Of a stretch of DNA of 64,000 nt, positions 24,501-34,878 are shown one piece after another (position 1 is the first letter of the stretch; the number at the start of each line of letters is the position of its first letter). The stretch covers positions 63,736,899-63,800,898 of the forward strand of contig CM051457.1 in the NCBI GenBank assembly GCA_028274465.1, in the 5' to 3' direction. The notes below the pieces were generated by a model. It saw only the letters and a program-made list of their open reading frames with translations. It had not been told where the DNA came from and ran no database searches. Position numbers and translations under genes: made by a program. The stretch is from Plantago ovata. Taxonomy: Eukaryota > Streptophyta > Magnoliopsida > Lamiales > Plantaginaceae.

Positions 24501-24591
24501 GCTTCCTAGCTTCCATAGCAGACAGCAGAAACTTCTCATCCTTTCTCTTATCTCCTTTCCACATGACTTTCTCCTCTCCAGGTTTTCCCAT
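21542..24591 (-). pseudogene. Tekay pol: RT, RNase H, integrase, chromodomain
   Basis: Reading the minus strand: RT with [35 protein letters not shown] and the catalytic [10 protein letters not shown] (about 23740-24330). RNase H has [13 protein letters not shown] and [12 protein letters not shown] (about 23100-23430). Integrase has the zinc region [17 protein letters not shown] then [11 protein letters not shown], and core residues in [17 protein letters not shown] and [12 protein letters not shown] (about 22270-22830). A chromodomain-like C-terminus (LKVLSRNHQYEEATWE type, about 21560-21720) would direct integration to heterochromatin in live relatives. Fossil. Confidence 0.92.
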
Positions 24592-24630
24592 GGATATAGC
24601 CTTGGATCGGCAATCCAGTTGTGCGTAGTG

Positions 24631-25786
24631 TGATGAACCGGAATTTGTCAGATTCTAATTAATCAAATAAATTTGTATTTAGCCAAAGGCAATTCACAAC
24701 TACAACGAAAACCGTAGTGTAGCAGTAAAATAACCTCGAGTATCGATCTCTAAGGACTATAACTAGCTTTATCTAATCTAACTTAAACTATAAAATCAAC
24801 AAATGACTTAGCAAAGGTTTTTCTTATCAAGATAATGGAGGTTAGTGATAGTATGATCATTCAAAGCATAGCAGGTTAATAATCATGCATCAAGTACCCG
24901 ATCGTTTTGCATAGAGATCTTTGATCAATGAATTGTCCAATTGTGTTCCGTTATTATTCAACATTACGAAGATAGAGGTTTTAGATAGATCAAAGAAATA
25001 AAGCAATAACTCAAAGTCTGATTCGCTTTACCGCCATCAGCAAAATTATTAACCCTTCGCTAAGAAACCAAATACTATCACCAACGATAAATTTAGCTAC
25101 TCAAAGATGACATGCAATCAACAGAAATCATAGCAAGATCGAATGAAAACATGTTGAAAGATAAATAAGTATGAATAGAAAAACTGTAAGATACAATGTT
25201 ACCGAAGGTTGTCAATATCCGAAGAATCGCGATCTTACAAGCTCCAAAACGAAAAGAAAAAGTGTCTCCTATGCTAAGAATCCCCAAAACATGCTCTGGA
25301 GAATTCCTACCTAAAACTAATGAGAAATGTGAGAGAAAAGGTCTGAGAAAGTATGAAAAAACGGAGAAAACTGAGCAACTATATATAGGGGTTCGGCAGG
25401 TGTGGGGCGAACCGCCCCACGTCCCGGGCGAATCGCCCGGGACCTCCAGTCGGCCTTTGACGCGTTTTTGGATTTATTTTCCTTTTCAGACTCGGTTTTT
25501 GCCTTCTAGTGACCTTTTAGCCTTTAGACTCGACCCCTAGACTTCAAATCCTATCCGGAATGTTCTAGATACTCCAAAAATGCTTTCGGAACACCAATTC
25601 CTCGTCCACTTCAATATAATTGCCCGGAAAACCTCGTCTTTTCACCCAAAACCTGTAAAATACAAACTAAAGGGAAACGTGACACTATTCTAATAAAATG
25701 CACTAAAATATAGCTAAATTAACATAGAGGATAGCTAAATTGGTGAAAAAAAGACTTGAATGAAAGTGTAAAATACACGTTCATCA
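24631..25786 (-). repeat. Athila/Tat-like LTR a (family 1), 3' LTR of element A
   Basis: Starts TGATGAACCGG and ends ACGTTCATCA on plus. A TATA-like tract (TATATATAG on plus near 25380) is followed by palindromes at 25401-25442. It abuts the Tekay element on the left and the polypurine tract of element A on the right (TTTGGGGAGTTT on minus, from 25787). Confidence 0.88.
25401..25442. repeat. Palindromes in LTR a
   Basis: GGGGCGAACCGCCCC and CCCGGGCGAATCGCCCGGG, two units of the family 1 GCG-NNN-CGC motif, directly beside the TATA-like tract. Confidence 0.85.
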
Positions 25787-27342
25787 AACTCCCCAAACCG
25801 AACCTTTGCTTGTCCTCAAGCAACTAAGCTAGACTCTAATGCAAAAAATGCAACACAAAAATGGAGTCTCTCGTAACATTCTCATAACATGGATATTGGT
25901 TGAACAATGCCTCAATTGACTCATACACATTCACATATGCACTTATGTCAAACAAGATAGTCTCTCGTAACATTCTCTACCTGGACCTAGTCAGTGACGA
26001 CGTAATGAAACATGTTAAAATACGAATGGTTGTCCCGTGCCTATGAAACTGAGGACTTACAGCTGTTCACCAAGTTAAGACTTTTCCGCAAAGAGGTCGA
26101 ACCAATACTGGCTCTCATAAAACGAAGGAGGGTTCCTAAAAAAGATAACACTCCCCTATTCTACCCTTCTCTCAAGCAAAACCTTAAGCTATTCACCACT
26201 TCCTGAATGGCAGGACGAGGGTGGTCTAGAACAGATGACACTCAAACAAATAAAAGACAAAAAATTACAACTCGATTACGAACATTACAAGAATTGAAAA
26301 ACGAGAAAAACACTTTGCTAAACTGCTTTTTGGCTTTCTTTTTTTTTGGATCCTTCTTTGCTTTTTTGGGGGTCTTTTCTTTTTTTCTTTTCCAGATTTT
26401 TTTATTTTTTCCGAAAATTTTTTCTTTTTTTTTTTTCCGATTTTTTTTTAGCCAGCAGTAGCACAACAAAAAAGAAATTACAATGACACACAAACGACCT
26501 CCCCAAACCTATTCGAAAGAATAGGTTGGAGCACAAACTTTACGAAAAAGGAAAACAAACTCACAACACTCAAAAATCGAAAAACAAGTCTAATGATAGC
26601 GTAACCCCCTCCCCAAACCTATTCGAAAGGATAGGTTGCAAACAAAGGATCACACAATCTCACACTACCTCCTTCCTAGGCATTTAGCAATCTCAAAGCA
26701 AGGTGAAGAGTTGTTGCCTCTTAGGTACATAATTACTCGGAAAACAACCATAAGATCCTAACATGCATCATCCTATTATAAAGGCCTTCGTGAACCGCAG
26801 TAGAGAAAACACCATTAAGTGATGTCGAGACTACCAAGCTTAACTAAGTGCAGACATGAATGTGACAAGCCAAGCGAGAAAACCTCAAACATATTCATAG
26901 AGATGAAGCATATGATTAATGTCATAACTAGTTAATCTACCCAATAAAAAAGTTCAAAAAATTTGGCAATAAACTCCACATAAAACATGCAAGACTAGAC
27001 TAGGATGAATGTAGTGTATGTAGTGTATGCAACTAAATACTAAGAAAGCGGTAAACGTGCAAACAAAAAAACAAAATACAAGATACCATACTCAACATCA
27101 TAAAGCCAAACAATACTTAACATCATGGTTCACATCCCTTCCCCCTCATGAAACTCAAGCTAGTCCCTAGCAAAAGAGAATGAGTAAATAAAAAGTGATA
27201 CTAGATGTTACAGAACAGTTTAGCCTCGGTCGGCTGAGTATACCAGAACGGACATGTGAAAAGACTAATTATCGGGATCGTAATCCCCATAATAGTCCCT
27301 GCAGATGTCAGACAGGAGATCATTGGACTGCTGTAGAGCCTC
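25787..27342 (-). other. 3' non-coding tail of element A
   Basis: From right to left on the minus strand: about 0.7 kb of AT-rich sequence, a paired hairpin region (26507-26638), a 125-nt purine-rich stretch (minus strand of 26325-26451), and a stem-loop TTGCTTGTCCTCAAGCAA (about 25807-25824). The PPT (GGTTTGGGGAGTTT) comes next to LTR a. The layout repeats in element B (34194-36300). No gene is seen. Confidence 0.75.
26507..26638. repeat. Paired hairpins CCTATTCGAAAGAATAGG (element A)
   Basis: Two perfect or near-perfect stem-loops (26509-26526 and 26619-26636) about 110 bp apart, each preceded by CTCCCCAAA. They match the pair in element B at 34879-35006 in sequence, spacing and position. 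Confidence 0.85.
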
Positions 27343-28590
27343 CTATTGCTGACGGATGAGCTGTTGCCGCTCCCACATTATCTCCCTCTCATTCCGGCGA
27401 TGCTCCTCAGCTATTTCCCAATCGCGGTTGCGTTGGGCAATGTGTCCATCAAGGTTATGTTGCAACCCTTGGACAGAAGTGGTCAAGGCTGCAACACTAG
27501 AATCGAAGTGGGCCCGAAAATCAGAGAAGTCAATACCTCTAGGCCCTTTTGGTGCTCGAGGCGGTGCATGCGGTGCTCTACGGACAGAAGGAATATCAGG
27601 GATAGGAACTCGGCCATCGTCAGCTTCCATGGCATCCTCATCCTCCTCATCATCATTATCATCGTCAGAATCAGTCTGGAAAGAAGCTTCAACATCAGCA
27701 GCAGCAGCCGTGGGGTTCTTCATACGATACCTACTCAGTTGCACATTAATAGTTGAAGGGGAAAGGGCAGCGACCACACAATCCCCCTCACCAATGTCCT
27801 CGACCCCATGATATTTGCAATATGCTATGATGAAGCTCGGAAAAATGAAGGGCTTCTTCTTCTCCCAACGCTCATATTCTGCGTACATGATCTGACCGAT
27901 GTCAATACGATGCTTGCCCAACAAGCAGTAGAGGAGCTCAGCATAATTCGGCTGTATCCACGTGTCATTCATCCTAGGGATCAAGTTGAAAATGCAGAAT
28001 TTCATAACCACCTTAGCCTCGATACTAACGTCACTCTGATGGATCCGTCCAGGTTGTGCCCTGGTATCTGGATACACATATTCCCTGTTGAAAATCACAT
28101 CTGTGATGTCATTTCCAATTCTCCTAGTGGCCCTCGAATACACGTAGGAATGGTTACTTCCGGTGAACTCCCGTTCCCCAAAATGGATAAATGCAGAAAT
28201 TGAGGCCGGCGTCCATGGCACAATTACGCCTCTAACGAGTACCCCCTCCTTCTCCTCAAGATCCTTGTACCCCGCATAAAACTCATGGAGGAGGCTCGTA
28301 TCATACCTCTTGAATCTGTTGGAAGTAAACCAACCCCAATTCCTCTTTCTTGCCAAACGGGAGAGCACCCTGTAACCTGGCCTGTTAGCAAGTCCGTCTG
28401 GAATTTCGATCCTTCTATCCGAAATAGTTGATCGCCCACCTCGAGCAAGCTCTGCTTGGAGCCTCTGACGGACGTCAATCGCAGCAAGAGACAACTCAAA
28501 TAACTCATGGGAAGGTTGGGAGCTTGAAGCTGCCCCCTTACAATTCTTGCTCTTAGACGAGCCAGCTTTCTTCTTGTCTCGTGGAGGCAT
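27343..28590 (-). CDS. Third ORF of element A: putative plant transposon protein domain
   Basis: An open frame of about 415 codons. I choose ATG 28590 (MPPRDKKKAGSSK, a basic N-terminus) over one six codons upstream, because an acceptor-like TTTGTAG lies just before it at about 28596 with a TACTAAT branch-like motif further upstream. The middle (RNWGWFTSNRFKRYDTSLLH, VRGVIVPWTPASISAFI, PRMNDTWIQPNYAELLYCLL) matches the domain known as putative plant transposon protein (PF20167), found in many plant retroelements; its function is unknown. An acidic stretch (DSDDDNDDEEDEDAMEADDG) and a coiled-coil-like C-terminus rich in Q, R and E follow. The homologue in element B is only distantly similar, yet both are open, which suggests that the protein was useful to the element. 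Confidence 0.75.
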   Translation of the reverse strand: MPPRDKKKAGSSKSKNCKGAASSSQPSHELFELSLAAIDVRQRLQAELARGGRSTISDRRIEIPDGLANRPGYRVLSRLARKRNWGWFTSNRFKRYDTSLLHEFYAGYKDLEEKEGVLVRGVIVPWTPASISAFIHFGEREFTGSNHSYVYSRATRRIGNDITDVIFNREYVYPDTRAQPGRIHQSDVSIEAKVVMKFCIFNLIPRMNDTWIQPNYAELLYCLLGKHRIDIGQIMYAEYERWEKKKPFIFPSFIIAYCKYHGVEDIGEGDCVVAALSPSTINVQLSRYRMKNPTAAAADVEASFQTDSDDDNDDEEDEDAMEADDGRVPIPDIPSVRRAPHAPPRAPKGPRGIDFSDFRAHFDSSVAALTTSVQGLQHNLDGHIAQRNRDWEIAEEHRRNEREIMWERQQLIRQQ

Positions 28591-29664
28591 GGTTCCTACA
28601 AATAGCAATTAGTATCTTGTACGACATAAAACAGACTTATGCATATGCAAATGCAAGAGTGAAACACACGAGTGATAACAACAATCGAACTCCTCAAAAC
28701 CTCAATGTCTAGTCTAGCTACTTTTAGAACTAACATGCAACACACCAATATATCTTCGACATGTAACATATCACATTATGCTCTTGCTAGACAACAAATA
28801 GCCTTAAATCATAGGGATCAATTCATACCATAGTAGCAAAAATCTAGCATCATAAATCCTCAAACTCATCAATTATGCATTCTACCATCATGTCCATCAT
28901 TATCACATCAATAAACACAACCATAAACATGGAATGGAAGGAAAAGAAGCAATGCAAAACGAGACATAGACATCTAGTAGGCAAAATCCTCAAACCAACA
29001 AACCAAGCATAATTGAACATGCAATTGATAGTGAATAATGTTTCTAATCACACAAACAATCAACCCATACATCATATAAGCTCAATTGAAGCATAAATCA
29101 AAAACCCCCAAATTTGAAAAATTAGGGTTCTTATGAAATTACCTCAGATCCGACGAATAAATGAACTAGGAAGAAATTTGTTCGGATGAAAAGAAAGAGC
29201 ACGTAATGGGCTTCGATTGAAGCTAAAGAACAGAAAATTTGATGGAGTATTGAAGATTTTATGAAAGATTGAAGAATTTTTGACTTTTTGGGTATTTTGG
29301 GAGTAAGAGAGTGAAAAGGATGAGAAAATGAGGTAAAAGGGATGGACTCCCGTTTTTGATCATGTCTGATGGTGTGGGGCGATTCGCCCCCCACCACTTG
29401 AGGTGGGGAGACGAAATTTTTCGAAAACTCAGTTTTTTATCCCCGAAAACCATTCTCCTCATAAAAAACACTCGTAAAAGTTCACTCAAACATAAGCATA
29501 AGCACAAAGCAACACAAAAACAAACAAATTCACATAAAGAAAAGCAAATTGTTCTACGTATGAATGCATGCAATGCAATAAAGCGATAAAAAAGCGGTAA
29601 AAACTCCGGGTTGCCTCCCGGATAGCGCCATTGTTTATAGTCTTTGACTCAACTTCTTCTTGCT
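28591..29664 (-). other. Spacer between protease and third ORF, element A
   Basis: About 1 kb of AT-rich non-coding sequence. It contains the hairpin CCGGGTTGCCTCCCGG at 29606-29621, about 45 nt past the protease end, and a GGGGCGATTCGCCCC palindrome near 29378. The right part (29131-29400) shows only small non-conserved frames. An intron would have to span this region if the third ORF is made from a spliced RNA. Confidence 0.6.
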
Positions 29665-30549
29665 CTAGTTCTTCTTCTTGAGGGTACTAGACTTCCCCTT
29701 CATGGATCTTCTCCTCATGCCACAAACCTGTGAGTGAGAATGAACATAGACAACAAGACCAAAGTAGTTAATTGTGTGAGAAGCATTGAAGTGAATATTT
29801 GGATCAGATATGGCTCGCAACACATGTTGCTTGCCATCCACCTCAATGGTGCAAGTTCTCCGGTAGATGTCTATCACGGAGCGTAGCTTAGTCAAGAACG
29901 TTCGCCCCAAGAGAACAACATCCCCCATCCCAGGTGTAGACGCCGGCATAACTATAAAGTTGGTGTACACAGAAGCTTCACCAATCTTAACCAATACATT
30001 CTTCACAACGCCTTCGGGTCTCACAAAGGATCCATCCGCCAATTGCACAATAGCCTTATGCTCAGATAGTTTTCCAAGGCTACTCTTCTCAAACACATTC
30101 ATTGAGAGCACATTAGAGTAAGATCCCGTATCTAGTGTAGCACGAAGATCTTCAAGTTCACCAATCCCAACCTTAACATCGAAACTCTGTGGAATTGGCT
30201 CGGGATCCTCTTGCTCCTCCTCACTCTCATCAGAAACAAGGTCCTTCTCTTCTTCCTTGGCTAGTGGGGGTTCTTCATCCTTGCAACGCTCACATTTAGC
30301 AACCTTCTTGATGTTGATTTCAACAGGAAGATCACCCACCAAAGTAATAGACATCGACTTCTCAGTGTTGCTAGGCAACTTCCCTTGCTCCCTAATTGCT
30401 CCACGGTCAATCAACTCTTGCATCTTTTGATGGGCAAGCCTAGTGCTTTCTTCCAAACGATCAAGCCTCGCCCTAGTCTTCTCAGAATCTTCTTCATAAC
30501 GCTTAAGAAAACTTTGGGTGTGATCAACCATTTTTTGCAAGTTTTCCAT
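29665..30549 (-). CDS. Gag C-terminus and aspartic protease, element A
   Basis: A coiled-coil-like gag tail (MENLQKMVDHTQSFLKRYEE, LIDRGAIREQGKLP) leads into an acidic linker. An Athila-type protease follows with ATLDTGSYSNVLSMNVFE (catalytic DTG), IVQLADGSFVRPEGVV and DVVLLGRTFLTKLRSVID. Its role is to cut the gag polyprotein during particle maturation. In Athila relatives pol would follow the protease directly. Here the frame ends about 45 nt before a conserved hairpin, and no RT is found. Confidence 0.85.
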   Translation of the reverse strand: MENLQKMVDHTQSFLKRYEEDSEKTRARLDRLEESTRLAHQKMQELIDRGAIREQGKLPSNTEKSMSITLVGDLPVEINIKKVAKCERCKDEEPPLAKEEEKDLVSDESEEEQEDPEPIPQSFDVKVGIGELEDLRATLDTGSYSNVLSMNVFEKSSLGKLSEHKAIVQLADGSFVRPEGVVKNVLVKIGEASVYTNFIVMPASTPGMGDVVLLGRTFLTKLRSVIDIYRRTCTIEVDGKQHVLRAISDPNIHFNASHTINYFGLVVYVHSHSQVCGMRRRSMKGKSSTLKKKN

Positions 30550-30744
30550 GAGTAGAGCTGTCTTCGACTTCGGTTGCTCTTTGGGAGCGGGATTTTCGCA
30601 ATGATCATTATCATAGCTAAGCTTACTACAGTCCTGGTTAGGGCCATAAGTTTGGCTAGCCGGTGCGTATCCTTGATTGTTCTGGAACCCTCTTCTCCAA
30701 AATCCACCTCGATGTTTCCTACCATCTTGTTCGTAGCTAGCTTC

Positions 30745-31824
30745 TTAAGTACCAAATTCCGTAGCAAAAGCTTCCTCTTCGCTTCCTTGAACCCAATTGC
30801 CGTCATCATATGCAAGCTCCGATCTACACATATGAGCTCCATGCCCATAGTTCTTGCATATTCGGCAAACTTCGTTCGACATAGATGTTCCTGCGGAGTT
30901 CTTGAGGACTTGTTTCAACTCATTGGTAAAGCACTCGAATCGATCTCCATTCCCCCCATACATAGGGGCCTCCTGAGTAGGTGGAGCTTCACGTCCACGT
31001 CTCCTAACCATTGCTCTTGGATCCTTGAATTGCGAACCCTTAGCAAGCCTTTCGAAAACCGCCCAAACGGCTTCCGCGGTTTCCTCCCAAATATTGCCGC
31101 GGCATTGGAAATCCACCACCTGCTGGTTCTCAAAAGTCAGTCCATTGTAGAAGTGTTGGACAAGATCCGAAAGCTCAAAACCATGGTGAGGGCACTTGTT
31201 CATGAGGTCTTGGAACCTCTCAAACGCGGTGTAGATTGTCTCATCATAGTCTTGTTTGAATCCAGTGATTTGCGCCTTAAACGCGGTAGTCAATGTGTGA
31301 GGAAAGTATTTTTCCATGAATGCTGAAAAAACCTTTTCCCAAGTGTCAAGAGAACCCGCCGGTAGAGAACTCAACCATGACTTGGCCCTGCCGCCAATTC
31401 TCATAGCCAAAACCTTCATTCTCAACTCATCCGCTGTTATTTCAGCTCCGGGTCGTGGGAGTTGGTTGACGAAATCATCGATATCGTGCAAGTACCCCAT
31501 CACATCTTCCCTTGCTAAGCCATAGAACCTCGGAAGTTGTTGGAACGCGTGGTTTTCTATTTCCAGATCTCGAGTTGCAGGCGAAAGAACAATCGTCGGT
31601 CCCCTCATACGATCCTTGGTGGGTTGAACCCATGATTTCAGTTGTCTAGCTTCTGCTATTCCGACGATTTCCTTAAAAAGACTGTGTAGAGATTCAGAGA
31701 AATCGGTATCCTCTATTTCCTCTAGTTCACGTCGTCGAAGTAGTCGCCTTCTTTGGTGGTAGACTCTGTCGATTTCAGCGATTGGTTCAGCAAGCGGTGT
31801 TCCCCTAGATCGTGTACTTCGCAT
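30745..31824 (-). CDS. Gag (capsid/nucleocapsid), element A
   Basis: From MRSTRSRGTPLAEPIAEIDR at 31824. It contains the retrotransposon gag domain (PF03732): LPRFYGLAREDVMGYLHDID, WLSSLPAGSLDTWEKVFSAF, FMEKYFPHTLT, FKQDYDETIYTAFERFQDLM. A zinc-knuckle remnant CRICKNYGHGAHMC lies near the C-terminus. It would build the cytoplasmic particle. The first part is nearly identical to 39471-40217 in element B. Confidence 0.88.
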   Translation of the reverse strand: MRSTRSRGTPLAEPIAEIDRVYHQRRRLLRRRELEEIEDTDFSESLHSLFKEIVGIAEARQLKSWVQPTKDRMRGPTIVLSPATRDLEIENHAFQQLPRFYGLAREDVMGYLHDIDDFVNQLPRPGAEITADELRMKVLAMRIGGRAKSWLSSLPAGSLDTWEKVFSAFMEKYFPHTLTTAFKAQITGFKQDYDETIYTAFERFQDLMNKCPHHGFELSDLVQHFYNGLTFENQQVVDFQCRGNIWEETAEAVWAVFERLAKGSQFKDPRAMVRRRGREAPPTQEAPMYGGNGDRFECFTNELKQVLKNSAGTSMSNEVCRICKNYGHGAHMCRSELAYDDGNWVQGSEEEAFATEFGT

Positions 31825-31942
31825 ACACTATCTGTAACAAGCTAAGAAAGGAGTATCAGAGAGATCAAATAAAATAACACTACTAAAACTAGGAATTGAA
31901 TGCTGAAAATATATAAAAGCTAAATAGAAAAAAGGAGTATAG

Positions 31943-31960
31943 TCCCCGGCAACGGCGCCA
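31943..31960 (-). promoter_or_regulatory. Primer-binding site, element A
   Basis: TGGCGCCGTTGCCGGGGA on the minus strand, 3 bases inside the LTR edge. It is complementary to a tRNA 3' end and is the form usual in Athila/Tat elements. It primes minus-strand cDNA synthesis. Confidence 0.9.
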
Positions 31961-32725
31961 ATTTGATGAACTGGAATTTTTCAGATTCAATTAATCAAAT
32001 AAATTTATTTTTAGCCAAAGGCAATTCACAACTACAACGAAAACCGTAGTGTAGCAGTAAAATAACCTCGAGTGTCGATCTCTAAGGACTATAACTAGCT
32101 TTATCTAATTTAACTTAAACTATAAAATCAACAAACGGCTTAGCACAGATTTTCTTATCATTTATAATGGAAGTTAGTGATAGTATGATCATTCAAAGCA
32201 TAGCAGGTTAATAATCATGCATGAAGTACCCGATCGTTTTGCATAGAAATCTAAGATCATGAATTGTCCAATGTGTTCCGTTCAATTCAACACTACGAAG
32301 ATAGAGGGCTTAGATAGATCAAAGAAATAAAGCAATAACTCAATGTCTAATTCGCATTACCGCCGTCATGCATAATTAAAAACCTTAGCTAAGAAATCAC
32401 ATACTATCACCAACGATAGATTTAGCTACTCATAGATGTCATGCAATCAACAGAAATCAAAGGAAGATTGAATGAAAACATTTTGAAAGATATATATATA
32501 AATAGAAAAATCGTGAGATACAATGTTACCGATGAAGGTTGTCAATCTCCAAAGAATCGCCAACTCACAAGCTCCAAATTGATAAGAAAAATAGTCTCCT
32601 ATGCTAAGAATTTCCAGAACAGGCTCTGGGGAATTCCGATCTAAAACTATGTGAAAAGGTATGAAAAAAGTTCTGAGAAATTATGAAAAACGTAGAAACA
32701 GAAGAAACTATATATAGGAGTTCGG

Positions 32726-32789
32726 CACGCGTGGGGCGAGTCGCCCCAGACACCGGGCGAACCGCCTGGTGTGGGGCGAACCGCCCCAC
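32726..32789. repeat. Palindrome array, family 1 part of LTR b
   Basis: GGGGCGAGTCGCCCC, GGGCGAACCGCCT and GGGGCGAACCGCCCC in tandem. The same array lies at 41119-41182 in LTR c. Confidence 0.8.
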
Positions 32790-33721
32790 TGATGATGTCG
32801 TTTTTTACCAATTAAATTTGTTTAAAAGCCAAAGAATACTTATCACTACACAAACTAGAGTGCAATGACAAGTTTTCCCCGAGTGTCGTTCTCTCGGGAC
32901 CTAACGTGGCTTTGTTTGTGGTTTTTGCTAGTTATTTCACACAACGAGTTCAAGTGTTTATGGAATTGTTTTCTTAGAACAAAGCAACGAGAAATCAGAT
33001 TGTTGTAATCAAGTTTGGAAAACGGTTGGTGGTAAAAATCAAATACACATGCATGGGTTACGAATATGCTCACAAGTTCAGTGCGTAAAACCTTCGATCA
33101 AGTCTGCTAAGCAACTCGTCTAGGTAACTTTCAAGACACACATCATAAAAGACCACTATCAATACTTTAGAGGTGCTTGTCACTAACACCATTTATCTAG
33201 CATTCTGCAAATCTCTAACATACAATCCTATAGCTTTCATTGACCAAGAGTTTGTCACTATACTCAATTCGAATATATTTTATAGGCAACTAAGAATCAT
33301 ATGAAGGAATTTGCAGCAAGATTGAATCACAATCTCATGTAAGCATAAACATAACCCATAGCATGCATATTCTACATTCTACCACCAACACAAAGGATTT
33401 AGCTACTCATATTCATCAACATAGACATCAAATCATATGAATTGTAAATAGAATACATCAAATCAAACTACTAGACAAGAGATAATGATACAATGTTACC
33501 ACCAAGCTGTCACTAATCGGTGGGTATTGATGAAAACCTCTCCGTAGATGAAACAATGGATGAAATCCTATGCCAAAACCCTTAATCCAATCTAAAATAC
33601 AATGTAATCTGAGTTTTCTCTGAGTTTTGGGGCTTAGGAGCTCTCCAAAACGAAGCTAGTGTTCAAAAGTCTCTAAAAAGTAACAGAAGATCAGATCTAA
33701 GAAGGAAAATCCGAAAACGTA

Positions 33722-33870
33722 ACCGCTGCCAAGCGGACCGCTTGGAGAGGCCAAGCGGAGCGCTTGGCAAGCGAAGCGCTTGGGCCCTCCAAGCGCTTCG
33801 CTTGGCTGCTGTGCCAAAGCTCCTGGAAGATGAAGCGGAGAGCTTCACTATTCCAGGCGCTTAGCTTGGC
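33722..33870. repeat. Palindrome array, family 2 motif, LTR b
   Basis: CCAAGCGGACCGCTTGG, CCAAGCGGAGCGCTTGG, CAAGCGAAGCGCTTG, CCAAGCGCTTCGCTTGG and GAAGCGGAGAGCTTC, in about 150 bp. The core GCG-NNN-CGC is the same as in family 1 but the arms are CCAAG/CTTGG. The copy in LTR c is at 42119-42264. Confidence 0.85.
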
Positions 33871-34878
33871 TCCTGGGCAGATTTTTGTCTTGAAACTCAA
33901 TCTTTTTTCCCTCGTACGGCCCTCGGTTGCCTTGGACTCATCCTTCTCAATGCTTATTGAGGCTCAGACACTCACGAACAAGCCACGGAGATTGGGGAAC
34001 TTCAACGGGGCCATCTTTTCCATCAAAAAGGCTCGTTTTTAGCTCCAAAAACGCCGTTTCTTACCTAAGTGTCTGAAAATGCAGAAAACACAAAACGTGA
34101 CACTATTCTACAAAACTAACCAAAAAACAAGGCTAAAAGATAGCAAAAGAAGGTAAAAAAGACAAGATGAACGCGTCAAAAATACGTTCATCAAACTCCC
34201 CAAACCAAACCTTTGCTTGTCCTCAAGCAACAAACTATCCTAAATGCAACACAAAAGGAGTCTCATGCCAAGTAAAGTGAACTAATCTATTGAATCTACC
34301 AAATTCTTATGAACAAAACCAAATGAGCATGACATGCAAGTAGGTTGAAGAATGCCTCGATTGCGAATATACACATTCTCATGTGGACTTGTTTAAACAA
34401 AGGAGTCTCTCGTAACATCTTCTACCTGAACCTGGTCAGTGACGACACAATGATGCATGTTATCATACTACAATTGCCCCATGCCTATGAAACCGAGGGC
34501 TTACTACTGTTCACCAGGCGAGACTTTTCCTCAAGAATGAGCCTCTTTCAACCACTTCTTGAATAGCAAGACGAGGGTGGTCAAGAACAGGCCTTGGACA
34601 AAGGCGACACGAAACGAAAGATAGAATTTACAACTCGATACTTCACAAGGACAAAATATTTACATGACACTTGACACTACGAGACTGCTTTTGGCTTGCA
34701 ACGACCCTTCTTTTTCTTTTGGGTCTTATTCTTTATTTTCTTTCTTCTTCTTTTTTTTTTTATTTTCTCTTTTTCTTTTCTCTTTTTTCTTCTTCTCTTT
34801 TTCTCTTTCTTTTTTTTTTTTTTTTTTTTTTATATCGGGGCAAGCAGCAGTACTAAGTGTCAAAAACACCTCCCCAAA

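Larger units (their letters stand above)
19791..24630 (-). mobile_element. Ty3/gypsy Tekay-type chromovirus, 3' part
   Basis: Minus-strand element with reverse transcriptase, RNase H, integrase and a chromodomain-like tail, then a polypurine tract (CTCTTCCTCCCTT on plus, 21531-21543) and a 3' LTR running to 19791. The chromodomain-like tail and an LTR beginning TGTGACACCCCG are typical of Tekay (Del) chromoviruses. It sits in the CACTA transposase gene with left flank AAGGA. The upstream end meets an Athila-like LTR at 24631, and neither gag nor 5' LTR is seen in the window. Fossil, with about four interruptions in pol. Confidence 0.88.
25787..31963 (-). mobile_element. Element A internal region (Athila/Tat-like, no pol seen)
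   Basis: Minus-strand order: primer-binding site, gag, protease, hairpin, third ORF, non-coding tail with hairpins and a long polypurine stretch, polypurine tract. The primer-binding site TGGCGCCGTTGCCGGGGA, the protease type and the TGATGAAC LTR ends place it with Athila/Tat Ty3/gypsy elements. No reverse transcriptase, RNase H or integrase is recognisable in 6.2 kb, so it looks non-autonomous. Its coding parts have few interruptions. Confidence 0.85.
31964..34193 (-). repeat. Compound LTR b: family 1 LTR head joined to a complete family 2 LTR
   Basis: 2230 bp. 31964-32789 matches the first 825 bp of family 1 LTRs. From 32790 (TGATGATGTCG) to 34193 (ATACGTTCATCA) lies a full 1404-bp family 2 LTR. 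Both families share a diverged opening (AAATTTG, GCCAAAG, GAGTGTCG and CTCT blocks in the same order), so they are distant relatives. LTR c has exactly the same composite structure. About 40 differences by eye over 2.2 kb separate the two. Confidence 0.88.

Noticed and set aside
27346-27811. Plus-strand open frames opposite the third ORFs and gag regions (also 36203-36766, 36797-37402, 38640-39320, 43072-43791, 30574-31326)
   Set aside because: They are antisense shadows of real minus-strand element ORFs with no domain of their own.
27343-28590. Third ORF as a retroviral-type envelope
   Set aside because: No signal peptide, transmembrane segment or glycosylation-rich region is seen. The match is to the plant transposon protein domain.
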